Notes under the pieces: generated by a model
What the model was told of the DNA's origin: nothing
The model's database searches: none
Seen by the model: only the letters and a program-made list of their open reading frames with translations
DNA from: Streptomyces avidinii
GTDB taxonomy: Bacteria; Actinomycetota; Actinomycetes; Streptomycetales; Streptomycetaceae
Reading direction: 5' to 3'
Assembly (NCBI RefSeq): GCF_014650695.1
Contig: NZ_BMVL01000016.1
Coordinates: 62,001-126,000, forward strand
Length of the DNA: 64,000 nucleotides
Shown here: positions 16,116 to 24,628 of the stretch, one piece after another
Position numbering within the stretch: the stretch's first letter is position 1
Layout of the letters: the number at the start of each line of letters is the position of its first letter
Translations under genes and position numbers: made by a program

Positions 16116-17309
16116 ATGAACGCACGTACGCGCACGCTGATCGCTGCCGCTCTGGTCCTGGGGATCGCGTCCGGTCCGGCCGTCGCACACGCCGCTCCGG
16201 CGCCGGCGTCGGCCCCCTCGGAGCGGATCGCGCCGCTGGTTTCGGCACCGCCGAACGCGGCCGCGCTGGAGGCGGCGATCGCCGGGCTCGGTCCGCAGCA
16301 CGAGGACGCGACGGCCGCACTGGTCCGGGTGGGCGGCACGGCCGGCCGCTGGCAGGGCAGTTCGGGCGTGGCGGACATCCGTACGGGGCGCGATGCCGTC
16401 GAGCAGGGCCGGTTCCGGGCCGGGTCGGTGACCAAGGCGTTCACGGCGGCGGTCGTCCTCCAGCTGGCGGCGGAGGGCCGGGTGGACCTCGACGGGCCGG
16501 TACGGCACCACCTGCCCGGGACCGTCCCCGACCGCTACGGGGCCGTCACGGTAAGGCAGTTGCTCAACCACACGAGCGGCATTCCGGCGGCCGACGGGCC
16601 GGGCGACTCCTTCGAGGCGCAGTGGGAGCACCGGTTCGACGTGACCGATCCGCGGACGCAGGTGGCCAACGCGGTGGCCAAGGACCGGGAGTTCGCGCCC
16701 GGCACGGCACAGCACTACCTGAACATCAACTACACGGTGCTCGGTGTGCTGATCGAGAAGGTGACGGGCATGCGGTACGAGGACGCCGTCGGCGCCCGGA
16801 TCCTGAAGCCGCTGGGTCTGCACCGGACATCGTTCCCGGGGCGGACCGAGACGAGGATCCAAGGCCCGCACAACCGGGGGTACCAGGCGATACCGAAGGC
16901 GGACGGCTCGCGCGAGCTGCGCGACGTGACCGAGTGGAACTCCTCGGACCGGTGGGCGGCGGGCGACATCATCTCGACGACGGCGGACCTGGAGCGGTTC
17001 ACCGTGGCGCTGTTCAGCGGGCGAGTGGTACCGAAGAACCGGCTGGAGGAGATGTTCACGGTGCCGGACGTGAAGGACTTCGCGAGCGGCAAGCCGGCGG
17101 TCATGACGGCCGGCCTGTCCAGGATCGTCCTGCCGGACGGCACCGTGGCCTGGGGCAAGTCGGGCGGGCGGCACGGCTACAACACCGCGATCGGCGCGAC
17201 CAGGGACCTCTCCCGCACGCTGGTCTACTCGGTGAACGCCACGGACGCCAAGGGCCAGGACATGAACCCGGTGGCCCTCGGCGTCATCATGGCGGCCTTC
17301 ACGAAGTAG
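16116..17309 (+). CDS. Secreted serine hydrolase, class C beta-lactamase/DD-carboxypeptidase fold
   Basis: A 397-residue exported enzyme. Residues 1-30 form a signal peptide (MNARTRTLIAAALVLGIASG, cleaved near AHAAP). The active-site SxxK is in GSVTKAFTAAVV near residue 107. The second motif, Tyr-x-Asn, is in LNINYTVLG, and the third (HxG-like) near WGKSGGRHGYNT. Such proteins hydrolyse D-Ala-D-Ala peptides, esters or beta-lactams; the group also holds esterases, so activity is not certain. ATG 16116 follows AGGGGGAG and a leader inverted repeat. In-frame upstream codons lack a signal sequence. Confidence 0.9.
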   Translation: MNARTRTLIAAALVLGIASGPAVAHAAPAPASAPSERIAPLVSAPPNAAALEAAIAGLGPQHEDATAALVRVGGTAGRWQGSSGVADIRTGRDAVEQGRFRAGSVTKAFTAAVVLQLAAEGRVDLDGPVRHHLPGTVPDRYGAVTVRQLLNHTSGIPAADGPGDSFEAQWEHRFDVTDPRTQVANAVAKDREFAPGTAQHYLNINYTVLGVLIEKVTGMRYEDAVGARILKPLGLHRTSFPGRTETRIQGPHNRGYQAIPKADGSRELRDVTEWNSSDRWAAGDIISTTADLERFTVALFSGRVVPKNRLEEMFTVPDVKDFASGKPAVMTAGLSRIVLPDGTVAWGKSGGRHGYNTAIGATRDLSRTLVYSVNATDAKGQDMNPVALGVIMAAFTK

Positions 17310-17766
17310 CCGCGGCCTCCAGGCGTTTGATCATGCGGCGCAGGATCAGGAGGGGGATCACCCCGAAGACGCCGAACGACATGTCGATGACGCTCCACCA
17401 GAAGGGGATGCCGCGGATCGGGCCGCAGATCAGGGCCAGGGGGATCACTCCGGCGCAGGCGATCACGCCGGCTTCGACGATCCAGATGTTGCGGACGGGG
17501 TCGCGGTACACGCCGTAGAAGAAGACGGCGATGACGAGGTGGGCGAAGGCGAGCCAGTCGGTCCCGTAGAGGAGGAAGGGGTGGTCGGCATCGGCCTGGT
17601 CCAGGCCGTCGCCCACATGTCGCAGCCACTCGTTGGCGATCAGGGCGTTGGCCCAGCGGAGCTCACTGACCAGGGGGAAGGCCGTGAGGCCACTGAGCAC
17701 CAGGCAGACGACGAACAGGGCCAACCAGACACGGATCCGCCGCTGAAGGGCGCTTCTCTCGCTCAT
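17299..17766 (-). CDS. Four-helix integral membrane protein of unknown function
   Basis: About 155 residues with four hydrophobic helices: LALFVVCLVLSGLTAF, WLAFAHLVIAVFFYGVY, IVEAGVIACAGVIPLALIC and VIDMSFGVFGVIPLLIL. A polar segment with HVGDGLDQADADHPFLLYGTD joins helices one and two. No catalytic motif is recognised. It overlaps the end of the serine hydrolase by 11 bases, tail to tail. ATG 17766 is chosen; a GTG at 17796 would lie inside the operator region. A twin palindrome upstream suggests repression by a TetR-like protein. Confidence 0.78.
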   Translation of the reverse strand: MSERSALQRRIRVWLALFVVCLVLSGLTAFPLVSELRWANALIANEWLRHVGDGLDQADADHPFLLYGTDWLAFAHLVIAVFFYGVYRDPVRNIWIVEAGVIACAGVIPLALICGPIRGIPFWWSVIDMSFGVFGVIPLLILRRMIKRLEAAATS

Positions 17767-17788
17767 GGAAGGAAGCGTACGCCCATTT

Positions 17789-17824
17789 CTGAACACGTTC
17801 AGCCAATATGATGAACATGTTCAG
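17789..17824. promoter_or_regulatory. Twin palindromic operator (TetR-type)
   Basis: Two copies of TGAAC-AY-GTTCA centred 22 bases apart: TGAACACGTTCA at 17790-17801 and the perfect palindrome TGAACATGTTCA at 17812-17823. Spacing of two helical turns would place two repressor dimers on one DNA face. It lies 23-58 bases upstream of the membrane protein start at 17766. Confidence 0.65.
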
Positions 17825-17854
17825 AAATAGCGACTCGGAGCCGATCGCCGCCGG

Positions 17855-19033
17855 TCAGAGGCCGACGATCGCGTTCCAGCGCCTGGCGAGGGAACGGCGC
17901 TCGGCCGAGGAGATGTCCCGCGCCACGACCAACCTCTCGCGCATGTCCTCGTCCGGGAAGATCAGTGGGTTCTCGGCCAGTTCGGCGATCTCCTTGTCGT
18001 CGGAGGCGGCCAGGACCTCCCGGGCGGCCGGGACGGGACAGACGTAGTTGACGGAGGCGGCGAGCTCGGCGGCCACCTCCGGGGAGTAGTAGTAGTCCAT
18101 GAGGGCTTCGGCATTGGCCTTGTGCCGGGCCAGGTTGGGGACGAGCAGGCTCTCCGCCCAGAGCTCGGCCCCCTCCTCGGGGACGACGAACTCGATGTCC
18201 GGGTTGTCGGCCTGGAGCTGGATGGCATCACCGGAGTAGGCCTGGCAGGCGAGGACATCGCCCTTGCTCAGGTCGGAGGTGTAGTCGTTGCCGGTGAAGC
18301 GGCGGATGTGCTTCTTCCTCACCATGCTCTCGACCTGGTCGCACATCCGGTGGAAGTCGGACTCGGTCCAGCGCGTGACGTCCACGCCGTTGCCCTGCAT
18401 CAGCAGGGCGAAGGACTCGTCGAGGCCGGAGAAGAGGGTCACCTTGCCCGCCAGGTCCGGCTGCCACAGGTCCTTGACCGACTTGATCTCCCGGCCCAGG
18501 GCCTTGCGGTTGTAGGCGATGCCGGTGATCCCGGACTGCCAGGGGACGGTGTGCAGCCTGCCGTCGTCGAAGGCGGGGGACCGCAGCTGCGGGTCGAGGT
18601 GCCGGGCGACGTTGGGCTGGGCCGACCGGTCCAGCTTCTGGGCCCAGCCCAGGTGGACGAAGCGGGCGGCCATCCAGTCGCTGACCACGATCAGGTCGTG
18701 ACCGGTCTCCTGGCGGTTCATCAGGGCCGGGCTGACCTTGCCGAAGAACTCGTCGTTGTCGTTGATCTCCTCGGCGTACCGGACCTCGATGCCCGTCTGC
18801 TCCGAGAACGCCTCCAGGGTGGGACGGCGCTCCTCGTCCTCCTCATCGGTGTCGATGTAGAGGGGCCAGTTGGAGAAGGCGACACTGCGGTCCCGCTCCG
18901 AGCGGTCCGGGCCCTCGCGCCCCTCCTCGGGAACGTAGGCGGCGGGCACGCCGCAGCCGGCGAGGGCGGCGGCGAGGCCCGCGGCACCGAGGCCGTACAG
19001 CGCAGAACGGCGGGAGAAGGCGAGTTCAGGCAT
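17855..19033 (-). CDS. Polyamine-binding lipoprotein PotD, second copy
   Basis: A 392-residue substrate-binding protein. An SRRSALYGLGAAGL Tat-like start leads to lipobox LAGC near residue 26. Mature text VAFSNWPLYIDTDEEDEERR and FTGNDYTSDLSKGDVLAC match the first PotD (5394-6644), but the two differ widely elsewhere. It has no adjacent permease or ATPase genes, so it may feed the PotABC system 13 kb away or act as a sensor. GAGG lies nine bases before ATG 19033; an upstream ATG at 19075 would sit inside a hairpin. The aldehyde dehydrogenase gene lies upstream in the same direction. Confidence 0.88.
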   Translation of the reverse strand: MPELAFSRRSALYGLGAAGLAAALAGCGVPAAYVPEEGREGPDRSERDRSVAFSNWPLYIDTDEEDEERRPTLEAFSEQTGIEVRYAEEINDNDEFFGKVSPALMNRQETGHDLIVVSDWMAARFVHLGWAQKLDRSAQPNVARHLDPQLRSPAFDDGRLHTVPWQSGITGIAYNRKALGREIKSVKDLWQPDLAGKVTLFSGLDESFALLMQGNGVDVTRWTESDFHRMCDQVESMVRKKHIRRFTGNDYTSDLSKGDVLACQAYSGDAIQLQADNPDIEFVVPEEGAELWAESLLVPNLARHKANAEALMDYYYSPEVAAELAASVNYVCPVPAAREVLAASDDKEIAELAENPLIFPDEDMRERLVVARDISSAERRSLARRWNAIVGL

Positions 19034-19058
19034 GGGCACAGCCTCGGGGAACGCGGAA

Positions 19059-19093
19059 GGGCGGGCAATAGACATGTTGTCTACTGCCCGCCC
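19059..19093 (-). terminator. Strong hairpin between aldehyde dehydrogenase and second potD
   Basis: Arms 19059-19074 and 19078-19093 pair over 16 positions with one mismatch and a TGT loop. The core TAGACA-TGT-TGTCTA is itself palindromic. It sits between the stop at 19126 and the start at 19033, so it could terminate or attenuate read-through into potD, or act as an operator. No T-run follows. Confidence 0.55.
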
Positions 19094-19125
19094 CGTCAAC
19101 GCTGTGCTGTGATCGATGCGGCCGA

Positions 19126-20565
19126 TCAGCCGTCGAGCGAGGTCATCACGTGCTTGATGCGGGTGTAGTCCTCGAAGCCGTAGGCGGAGAGGTCCTTGCC
19201 GTAGCCGGACTTCTTGAAGCCGCCGTGCGGCATCTCGGCGACGAGCGGGATGTGGGTGTTGATCCACACGCAGCCGAAGTCGAGGTTCTTGGACATCCGC
19301 ATCGCGCGGCCGTGGTCCTTGGTCCACACGGAGGAGGCGAGGGCGAACTCGACGCCGTTCGCGTACTCCAGGGCCTGGCCCTCGTCGGTGAAGGACTGGA
19401 CGGTGATGACGGGGCCGAAGACCTCGTTCTGGATGATCTCGTCGTCCTGCTTGAGGCCGGAGACCACGGTCGGGGCGTAGAAGTAGCCCTTCTCGCCGAC
19501 CTGGTGGCCGCCCGCCTCGACCTTGGCGTGGGCGGGGAGGCGCTCGATGAAGCCCGCGACCTGCTTGAGCTGGTTCGGGTTGTTCAGCGGGCCGTACAGC
19601 ACGTCCTCGTCGTCCGGCTGGCCGGTCTTGGTGTCGGCGGCGGCCTTGGCGAGCGCGGCCACGAACTCGTCGTGGATCGACTCGTGCACGAGCACGCGAG
19701 TGGCGGCGGTGCAGTCCTGGCCGGCGTTGAAGTAACCGGCGACCGCGATGTCCTCGACGGCCTTGGGGATGTCGGCGTCCTCGAAGACCACGACCGGGGC
19801 CTTGCCGCCGAGCTCCAGGTGGACGCGCTTGACGTCCTTGGAGGCACTCTCGGCCACCTGCATGCCCGCACGCACCGAGCCGGTGATGGAGGCCATCGCC
19901 GGGGTGGAGTGCTCGACCATGGCCTTGCCGGTCTCACGGTCACCGCAGATGACGTTGAAGACGCCCTTGGGCAGCACCGAGTCGATGATCTCCGCCATCA
20001 GCACGGTGGAGGCCGGGGTGGTGTCCGAGGGCTTGAGCACCACGGTGTTGCCCGCGGCGATGGCCGGGGCGAACTTCCACACGGCCATCATCATCGGGTA
20101 GTTCCACGGCGCGACCTGGGCGCAGACACCGACCGGCTCACGGCGGATGATCGAGGTCATCCCCTCCATGTACTCGCCGGCCGAGCGGCCCTCCAGCAGG
20201 CGTGCGGCACCGGCGAAGAAGCGGATCTGGTCCACCATCGGCGGCAGCTCCTCGCTGGCCGTCAGGGCCAGCGGCTTGCCGGTGTTCTCCGACTCGGCGG
20301 CGACGAGCTCGTCCGCGCGCGCCTCGAAGGCGTCCGCGATCTTCAGCAGCGCCTTCTGGCGCTCCGCCGGCGTGGTGTCGCGCCAGCCCGGGAAGGCCGC
20401 CGCGGCGGCGGCCATGGCGGCGTCGACATCGGCCTGGCCCGAGAGGGGGGCGGTGGCGTACACCTCGCCGGTGGCCGGGTTGACCACCTCGGTGGTCCGC
20501 CCGTCGGCGGCGTCCTTGAACTCCCCGCCGATGTAGTTGCGCAGACGACGCAGTTCGGTGGTCAC
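19126..20565 (-). CDS. Gamma-aminobutyraldehyde dehydrogenase, second copy
   Basis: A 479-residue NAD(P)-dependent aldehyde dehydrogenase. Catalytic Cys284 is in NAGQDCTAATR, Glu251 in HLELGGKAP and the oxyanion motif VAPWNYP at residues 151-157. The C-terminal motif MPHGGFKKSGYGKDLSAYG is typical of betaine/aminobutyraldehyde dehydrogenases. GTG 20565 has AGGAG ten bases upstream; the reading frame stays open to 20613 without a better start. It is divergent from the Lrp regulator gene and clustered with the aminotransferase that can make its aldehyde from putrescine. Confidence 0.92.
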   Translation of the reverse strand: MTTELRRLRNYIGGEFKDAADGRTTEVVNPATGEVYATAPLSGQADVDAAMAAAAAAFPGWRDTTPAERQKALLKIADAFEARADELVAAESENTGKPLALTASEELPPMVDQIRFFAGAARLLEGRSAGEYMEGMTSIIRREPVGVCAQVAPWNYPMMMAVWKFAPAIAAGNTVVLKPSDTTPASTVLMAEIIDSVLPKGVFNVICGDRETGKAMVEHSTPAMASITGSVRAGMQVAESASKDVKRVHLELGGKAPVVVFEDADIPKAVEDIAVAGYFNAGQDCTAATRVLVHESIHDEFVAALAKAAADTKTGQPDDEDVLYGPLNNPNQLKQVAGFIERLPAHAKVEAGGHQVGEKGYFYAPTVVSGLKQDDEIIQNEVFGPVITVQSFTDEGQALEYANGVEFALASSVWTKDHGRAMRMSKNLDFGCVWINTHIPLVAEMPHGGFKKSGYGKDLSAYGFEDYTRIKHVMTSLDG

Positions 20566-20733
20566 TACAGCCACACTCCTGATCACATGTCCAACGATTG
20601 AGACAAAAGCCAAGCCTAGCCTCTCGGCGGAGGCTTTCGACAGACCCAGAGGCCACCAACTACGAAATCAGTGAGATCTAAGTCTTCAAACAACGGATTT
20701 CATCGATTCCGTCTTGCGGAACAGACGACCCTC

Positions 20734-21237
20734 GTGCACAGTGAGGTCGTGGTCAGTCGAAGCGCAGATTCCAGGAACAGACAACCGTCCCCTTCGGTCG
20801 ATGCTGTGTCCCTGGCGATCATCGAGCAACTGCAGGAGGACGGTCGCCGTCCCTATGCATCGATCGGCAAGGCCGTGGGCCTTTCCGAAGCCGCGGTGCG
20901 CCAGCGGGTGCAGAAGCTGCTCGACCAGGGCGTCATGCAGATCGTCGCCGTCACCGACCCGCTCACCGTGGGCCTGCGACGCCAGGCCATGGTCGGCATC
21001 AACGTCGAGGGAGACCTCGACCCGGTGGCCGATGCGCTGACCGCCATGGCCGAGTGCGAGTACGTGGTCATGACCGCAGGGTCCTTCGACCTGATGGTGG
21101 AAATCGTCTGCGAGGACGACGACCACCTGCTCGAAACGATCAACAAGAAGATCCGCACGCTCCCCGGCGTGCGATCAACCGAAAGCTTCGTTTACCTGAA
21201 GCTGAAGAAGCAGACCTACATGTGGGGAACCCGATAA
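20734..21237 (+). CDS. Lrp/AsnC family transcriptional regulator
   Basis: About 167 residues. The N-terminal winged helix-turn-helix (LAIIEQLQEDGRRPYASIGK, then LSEAAVRQRVQKLLDQGVM) binds DNA and the C-terminal RAM domain (MVGINVEGDLDPVADAL, TAGSFDLMVEIVCEDDDHLL) oligomerises and senses a small molecule, usually an amino acid. GTG 20734 is chosen because upstream in-frame codons are not conserved-looking; the ribosome site is weak, so the first 10 residues are uncertain. It ends two bases before the aminotransferase gene and diverges from the aldehyde dehydrogenase, making it the probable local regulator. Confidence 0.9.
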   Translation: MHSEVVVSRSADSRNRQPSPSVDAVSLAIIEQLQEDGRRPYASIGKAVGLSEAAVRQRVQKLLDQGVMQIVAVTDPLTVGLRRQAMVGINVEGDLDPVADALTAMAECEYVVMTAGSFDLMVEIVCEDDDHLLETINKKIRTLPGVRSTESFVYLKLKKQTYMWGTR

Positions 21238-21239
21238 CC

Positions 21240-22601
21240 GTGAGCCAGGACCTCTCCAAGACCGCGTACGACCACCTGTGGATGCACTTCACCCGCATGT
21301 CGTCCTACGAGAACTCCCCCGTCCCCACCATCGTCCGGGGCGAGGGCACCTACATCTGGGACGACAAGGGCAAGCGCTACCTGGACGGCCTCGCCGGCCT
21401 GTTCGTGGTCAACGCCGGTCACGGCCGCAAGGAACTGGCCGAGGTCGCCTACAAGCAGGCCCAGGAACTCGCGTTCTTCCCCATCTGGTCGTACGCGCAC
21501 CCCAAGGCCGTGGAGCTCGCCGAGCGCCTCGCCCACTACGCCCCCGGCGACCTGAACAAGGTCTTCTTCACCACCGGTGGCGGCGAGGCCGTCGAGACCG
21601 CCTGGAAGCTCGCCAAGCAGTACTTCAAGCTTCAGGGCAAGCACACGAAGTACAAGGTCATCTCGCGTGCGGTCGCCTACCACGGCACCCCGCAGGGCGC
21701 CCTGTCCATCACGGGTCTGCCGGCCCTGAAGGCCCCCTTCGAGCCGCTGGTCCCCGGCGCGCACAAGGTGCCGAACACCAACATCTACCGCGCCCCGATC
21801 TACGGAGACGACCCGGAGGCCTTCGGCCGCTGGTGCGCCGACCAGATCGAGCAGGAGATCCTGTTCGAGGGCGCCGACACGGTCGCCGCCGTCTTCCTGG
21901 AGCCGGTGCAGAACGCCGGCGGCTGCTTCCCGCCGCCGCCCGGATACTTCCAGCGGGTCCGCGAGATCTGCGACGAGTACGACGTACTGCTCGTCTCCGA
22001 CGAGACGATCTGTGCGTTCGGCCGCCTCGGCACGATGTTCGCCTGCGACAAGTTCGACTACGTGCCGGACATGATCACCTGCGCCAAGGGCATGACCTCG
22101 GGCTACTCCCCGATCGGTGCCTGCATCATCTCGGACCGCCTCGCGGAGCCGTTCTACAAGGGCGAGAACACCTTCCTGCACGGCTACACCTTCGGCGGAC
22201 ACCCCGTGTCCTCGGCGGTTGCCATCGCCAACCTCGACATCTTCGACAAGGAAGGCCTCAATCAGCACGTGCTGAAGCACGAGGACGCCTTCCGCGCCAC
22301 GCTGGAGAAGCTGCACGACCTGCCGATCGTCGGCGACGTCCGCGGCAACGGCTACTTCTACGGCATCGAGCTCGTCAAGGACAAGGTCACCAAGGAGTCC
22401 TTCACGGACGAGGAGACGGAGCGCGTGCTCTACGGCTTCCTCTCCAAGGCCCTCTTCGAGAACGGCCTGTACTGCCGGGCCGACGACCGCGGTGACCCGG
22501 TCATCCAGCTCGCGCCGCCGCTGATCGCGGACCAGGGCACCTTCGACGAGATCGAGGCCATCCTGCGCTCCGTGCTCACCGAGGCGTGGACCAAGCTGTA
22601 G
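21240..22601 (+). CDS. Class III aminotransferase (putrescine/GABA/omega-amino acid type)
   Basis: A 453-residue PLP enzyme. The phosphate-binding segment TTGGGEAVETAWKLA is at 111-125, the cofactor aspartate in LLVSDETICAFGR is Asp254, and the Schiff-base lysine is Lys283 in TCAKGMTSGYSP. It belongs to the fold-I subgroup that includes putrescine-pyruvate, GABA-pyruvate and omega-amino acid aminotransferases. Expected role: removes an amino group from a diamine or omega-amino acid, giving the aldehyde oxidised by the neighbouring dehydrogenase. GTG 21240 follows GGGGAA and lies two bases after the Lrp stop, so they form one operon. Confidence 0.9.
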   Translation: MSQDLSKTAYDHLWMHFTRMSSYENSPVPTIVRGEGTYIWDDKGKRYLDGLAGLFVVNAGHGRKELAEVAYKQAQELAFFPIWSYAHPKAVELAERLAHYAPGDLNKVFFTTGGGEAVETAWKLAKQYFKLQGKHTKYKVISRAVAYHGTPQGALSITGLPALKAPFEPLVPGAHKVPNTNIYRAPIYGDDPEAFGRWCADQIEQEILFEGADTVAAVFLEPVQNAGGCFPPPPGYFQRVREICDEYDVLLVSDETICAFGRLGTMFACDKFDYVPDMITCAKGMTSGYSPIGACIISDRLAEPFYKGENTFLHGYTFGGHPVSSAVAIANLDIFDKEGLNQHVLKHEDAFRATLEKLHDLPIVGDVRGNGYFYGIELVKDKVTKESFTDEETERVLYGFLSKALFENGLYCRADDRGDPVIQLAPPLIADQGTFDEIEAILRSVLTEAWTKL

Positions 22602-22639
22602 CCCCGGGCCACCGCCCGTCCGAGCCGCAGTAGCCCAAC

Positions 22640-22692
22640 CACACGGCCCGGATCCTCCGTTCGAGTGAGAACGCGGGGGTCCGGGCCGTGTG
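22640..22692 (+). terminator. Terminator hairpin after the aminotransferase
   Basis: CACACGGCCCGGA (22640-22652) pairs perfectly with 22680-22692; inside, CCTCCG pairs with CGGGGG (one G-U). It lies 38 bases after the stop. No T-run, as is common in streptomycete terminators. Confidence 0.75.
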
Positions 22693-22788
22693 CTGTCACC
22701 ATCCAAGACGTTCATCTCTTTACATCTCAGTGCGGCGCCAGTGACTTCAGCCGGTTCCGCTTCGTTCCCCCGAACGGAGGTGTACGCC

Positions 22789-23547
22789 ATGGTGGCTCCA
22801 CCGGACAATGCCCCGCCTGACAATGACGTCCTGTGGGCTCGGTCCCTTCACTACTCCCACGACGGTTCCCCGGCCCTCGTCGAGGTCTCCGTCGCAGTCC
22901 GCCAGGGCGAGATCCTCGCCCTGACCGGCCCCCGCGGCAGCGGAAAAACCACCCTGCTCCGCTGTCTGTCCGGACAGCTGCGCCCCCAGCAGGGCGAGGT
23001 CTGGTTCAACAGCGTCCCCGTGCACACCATGGGCGCGGTCGTCCGCGAACGGCTGCGCCGCGACCGGTTCGGCTGGATCGGCCACGAGCCCCAGCTGTTG
23101 CCCGAGCTGAAGGTCTGGGAGAACGCGGCCCTGCCCCTGCTGCTCGCCGGCGCCTCCCACCGCAGCGCCCGCAGCGCCGCCTGCGAATGGCTGGACCGCC
23201 TCGACATCGGCGGCTTCGCCCGCAAGCGCCCCGGCGCCCTGAGCCGTGCCGAGTGCCAGCGCGTCGCCCTCGCCCGGGCCCTGGTCAACGAGCCCGCGGT
23301 GATCTTCGCCGACGAGCCCACGGCCCCGCTGCACCGCACCGAGCGGGCCCTGCTGCTCCGCGCGCTGACCACCGCGGCCCGCTCCCACGACGTCACCGTT
23401 CTGCTGGCCACCCACGACGAGGCCACCGCGGCCGTCGCGGACCGCCGGATCGACCTGCTCGACGGCCGCCTCGCGGGGGCCGCGATCGCCGCCTCCCCCG
23501 TCGCCGACACCACGGAGGACCAGACCGCGTGCTCGCTCTCCGCCTAG
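22789..23547 (+). CDS. ABC transporter ATPase with degenerate signature motif
   Basis: A 252-residue ATPase. Walker A GPRGSGKTT near residues 45-53, Q-loop-like GHEPQLLPELKV, Walker B AVIFADEPTA and H-loop LATHDE are present, so ATP hydrolysis is possible. The ABC signature normally LSGGQ reads LSRAE here, which loses both glycines. Sequence type is that of LolD/FtsE-like export ATPases. ATG 22789 has CGGAGG eight bases upstream. The following permease gene starts inside its 3' end, so the two are partners. Confidence 0.88.
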   Translation: MVAPPDNAPPDNDVLWARSLHYSHDGSPALVEVSVAVRQGEILALTGPRGSGKTTLLRCLSGQLRPQQGEVWFNSVPVHTMGAVVRERLRRDRFGWIGHEPQLLPELKVWENAALPLLLAGASHRSARSAACEWLDRLDIGGFARKRPGALSRAECQRVALARALVNEPAVIFADEPTAPLHRTERALLLRALTTAARSHDVTVLLATHDEATAAVADRRIDLLDGRLAGAAIAASPVADTTEDQTACSLSA

Positions 23548-24602
23548 CCCGCGGTTCCCGGCCCCTCGTCCAGCTGCGGCGGCTCCTCGTCGCCGCCGCC
23601 TCGGCCGGGACCGGCTTCCTGCTGCTCTACGTACTCGCCGGGGCCGTGGCCCAGCCCGCCGGATCGTTCCCTCGCCTGCTGTGGGCGCTGATCCCGCTGG
23701 CCGTCACCGTCCACCTCGCGATCGTCGTGGCCCGGGCCGACCCCGCCACCCAGCCCCGCGAGGGACTGGACGCCGCCGGACTGGGCCCCCTCCGGCTCAC
23801 GCTGGTCGCCGCGATCTCCACCGCCGTCGCCTGCGCCCTGGGCGCCGCCCTGGCCCTGGCCGTCTTCCTCCACCTACGCGGGGACGTGGCCGGGCTGCCC
23901 TTCGACGGGACCGGGGCCGAGCTGCTCCACGCCGACCAGCCGCTGCCCGTGGCGGGCGCCCTCACCCTGCTGGGCCTGATCCCGGTGACCGCCTCGGCCG
24001 CCACCGCCCTCGCGCTGCGCCCGCACCCGCCGCTGGCCCCGCAGACCGGACTGCCCTGGGGCATCGCCCTGACCGCCTGCGGGCTCGCCGTCCTCGCCTA
24101 CGCGGGCCGGACCGGCGGCGGGGTACTCGCCGGCTGGTCGCTGACCGCGGTCGGGCTCGCCCTCGCCGGACCGGGTCTCGCCTACGCCTGCGGCAGCCTG
24201 GTGCAGGCCGTACGCCCGGGCGCGCTCCGGCTGCTGGCCGGCCGGGTCCTCCAGCAGGAGGCCCCCCGCATCGGGCCGCCGCTGGGAGTGCTGTGCTCGG
24301 TGGCCGCCGGCGCCCTGACCGCCCTCGCCCTGCGCGACCGGGGCGGACTGCCCGTGCCGCTGGGCCCGCTGACCTGGCCGACCGCTCTCCTGGTGACCCT
24401 GTGCGCCGCCGCGACCCTCCTCACCTCGGTGGTGGAGGCCCGCCGGGGCCGGGAATCCGGACGCACCGCCCTGCTCGACCTCGGCGCCCCCTCCAACGTC
24501 CTGCGCAGCGCCGCGAGTCTGCGGGCCACCGCACTCCTGGCCGTGTGCCTACCGCTCAGCTGGGGTGTGGCGCAACTGACGTCGCTGGCATTGACCCGCT
24601 GA
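23529..24602 (+). CDS. Multi-helix membrane protein, partner of the ABC ATPase
   Basis: A 357-residue protein with about eight to ten alanine/leucine-rich helices (for example VAAASAGTGFLLLYVLAGAV, LTLVAAISTAVACALGAALA, ALTACGLAVLAYAG). A large gap between helices (near residues 115-140) resembles the extracellular segment of FtsX-like permeases, but the FtsX repeat is not certain. GTG 23529 overlaps the ATPase 3' end by 19 bases, which supports a coupled two-gene exporter. Substrate unknown. Confidence 0.75.
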   Translation: MLALRLARGSRPLVQLRRLLVAAASAGTGFLLLYVLAGAVAQPAGSFPRLLWALIPLAVTVHLAIVVARADPATQPREGLDAAGLGPLRLTLVAAISTAVACALGAALALAVFLHLRGDVAGLPFDGTGAELLHADQPLPVAGALTLLGLIPVTASAATALALRPHPPLAPQTGLPWGIALTACGLAVLAYAGRTGGGVLAGWSLTAVGLALAGPGLAYACGSLVQAVRPGALRLLAGRVLQQEAPRIGPPLGVLCSVAAGALTALALRDRGGLPVPLGPLTWPTALLVTLCAAATLLTSVVEARRGRESGRTALLDLGAPSNVLRSAASLRATALLAVCLPLSWGVAQLTSLALTR

Positions 24603-24628
24603 GACGAGCAGCCCTTAGGGTGGGCCGA

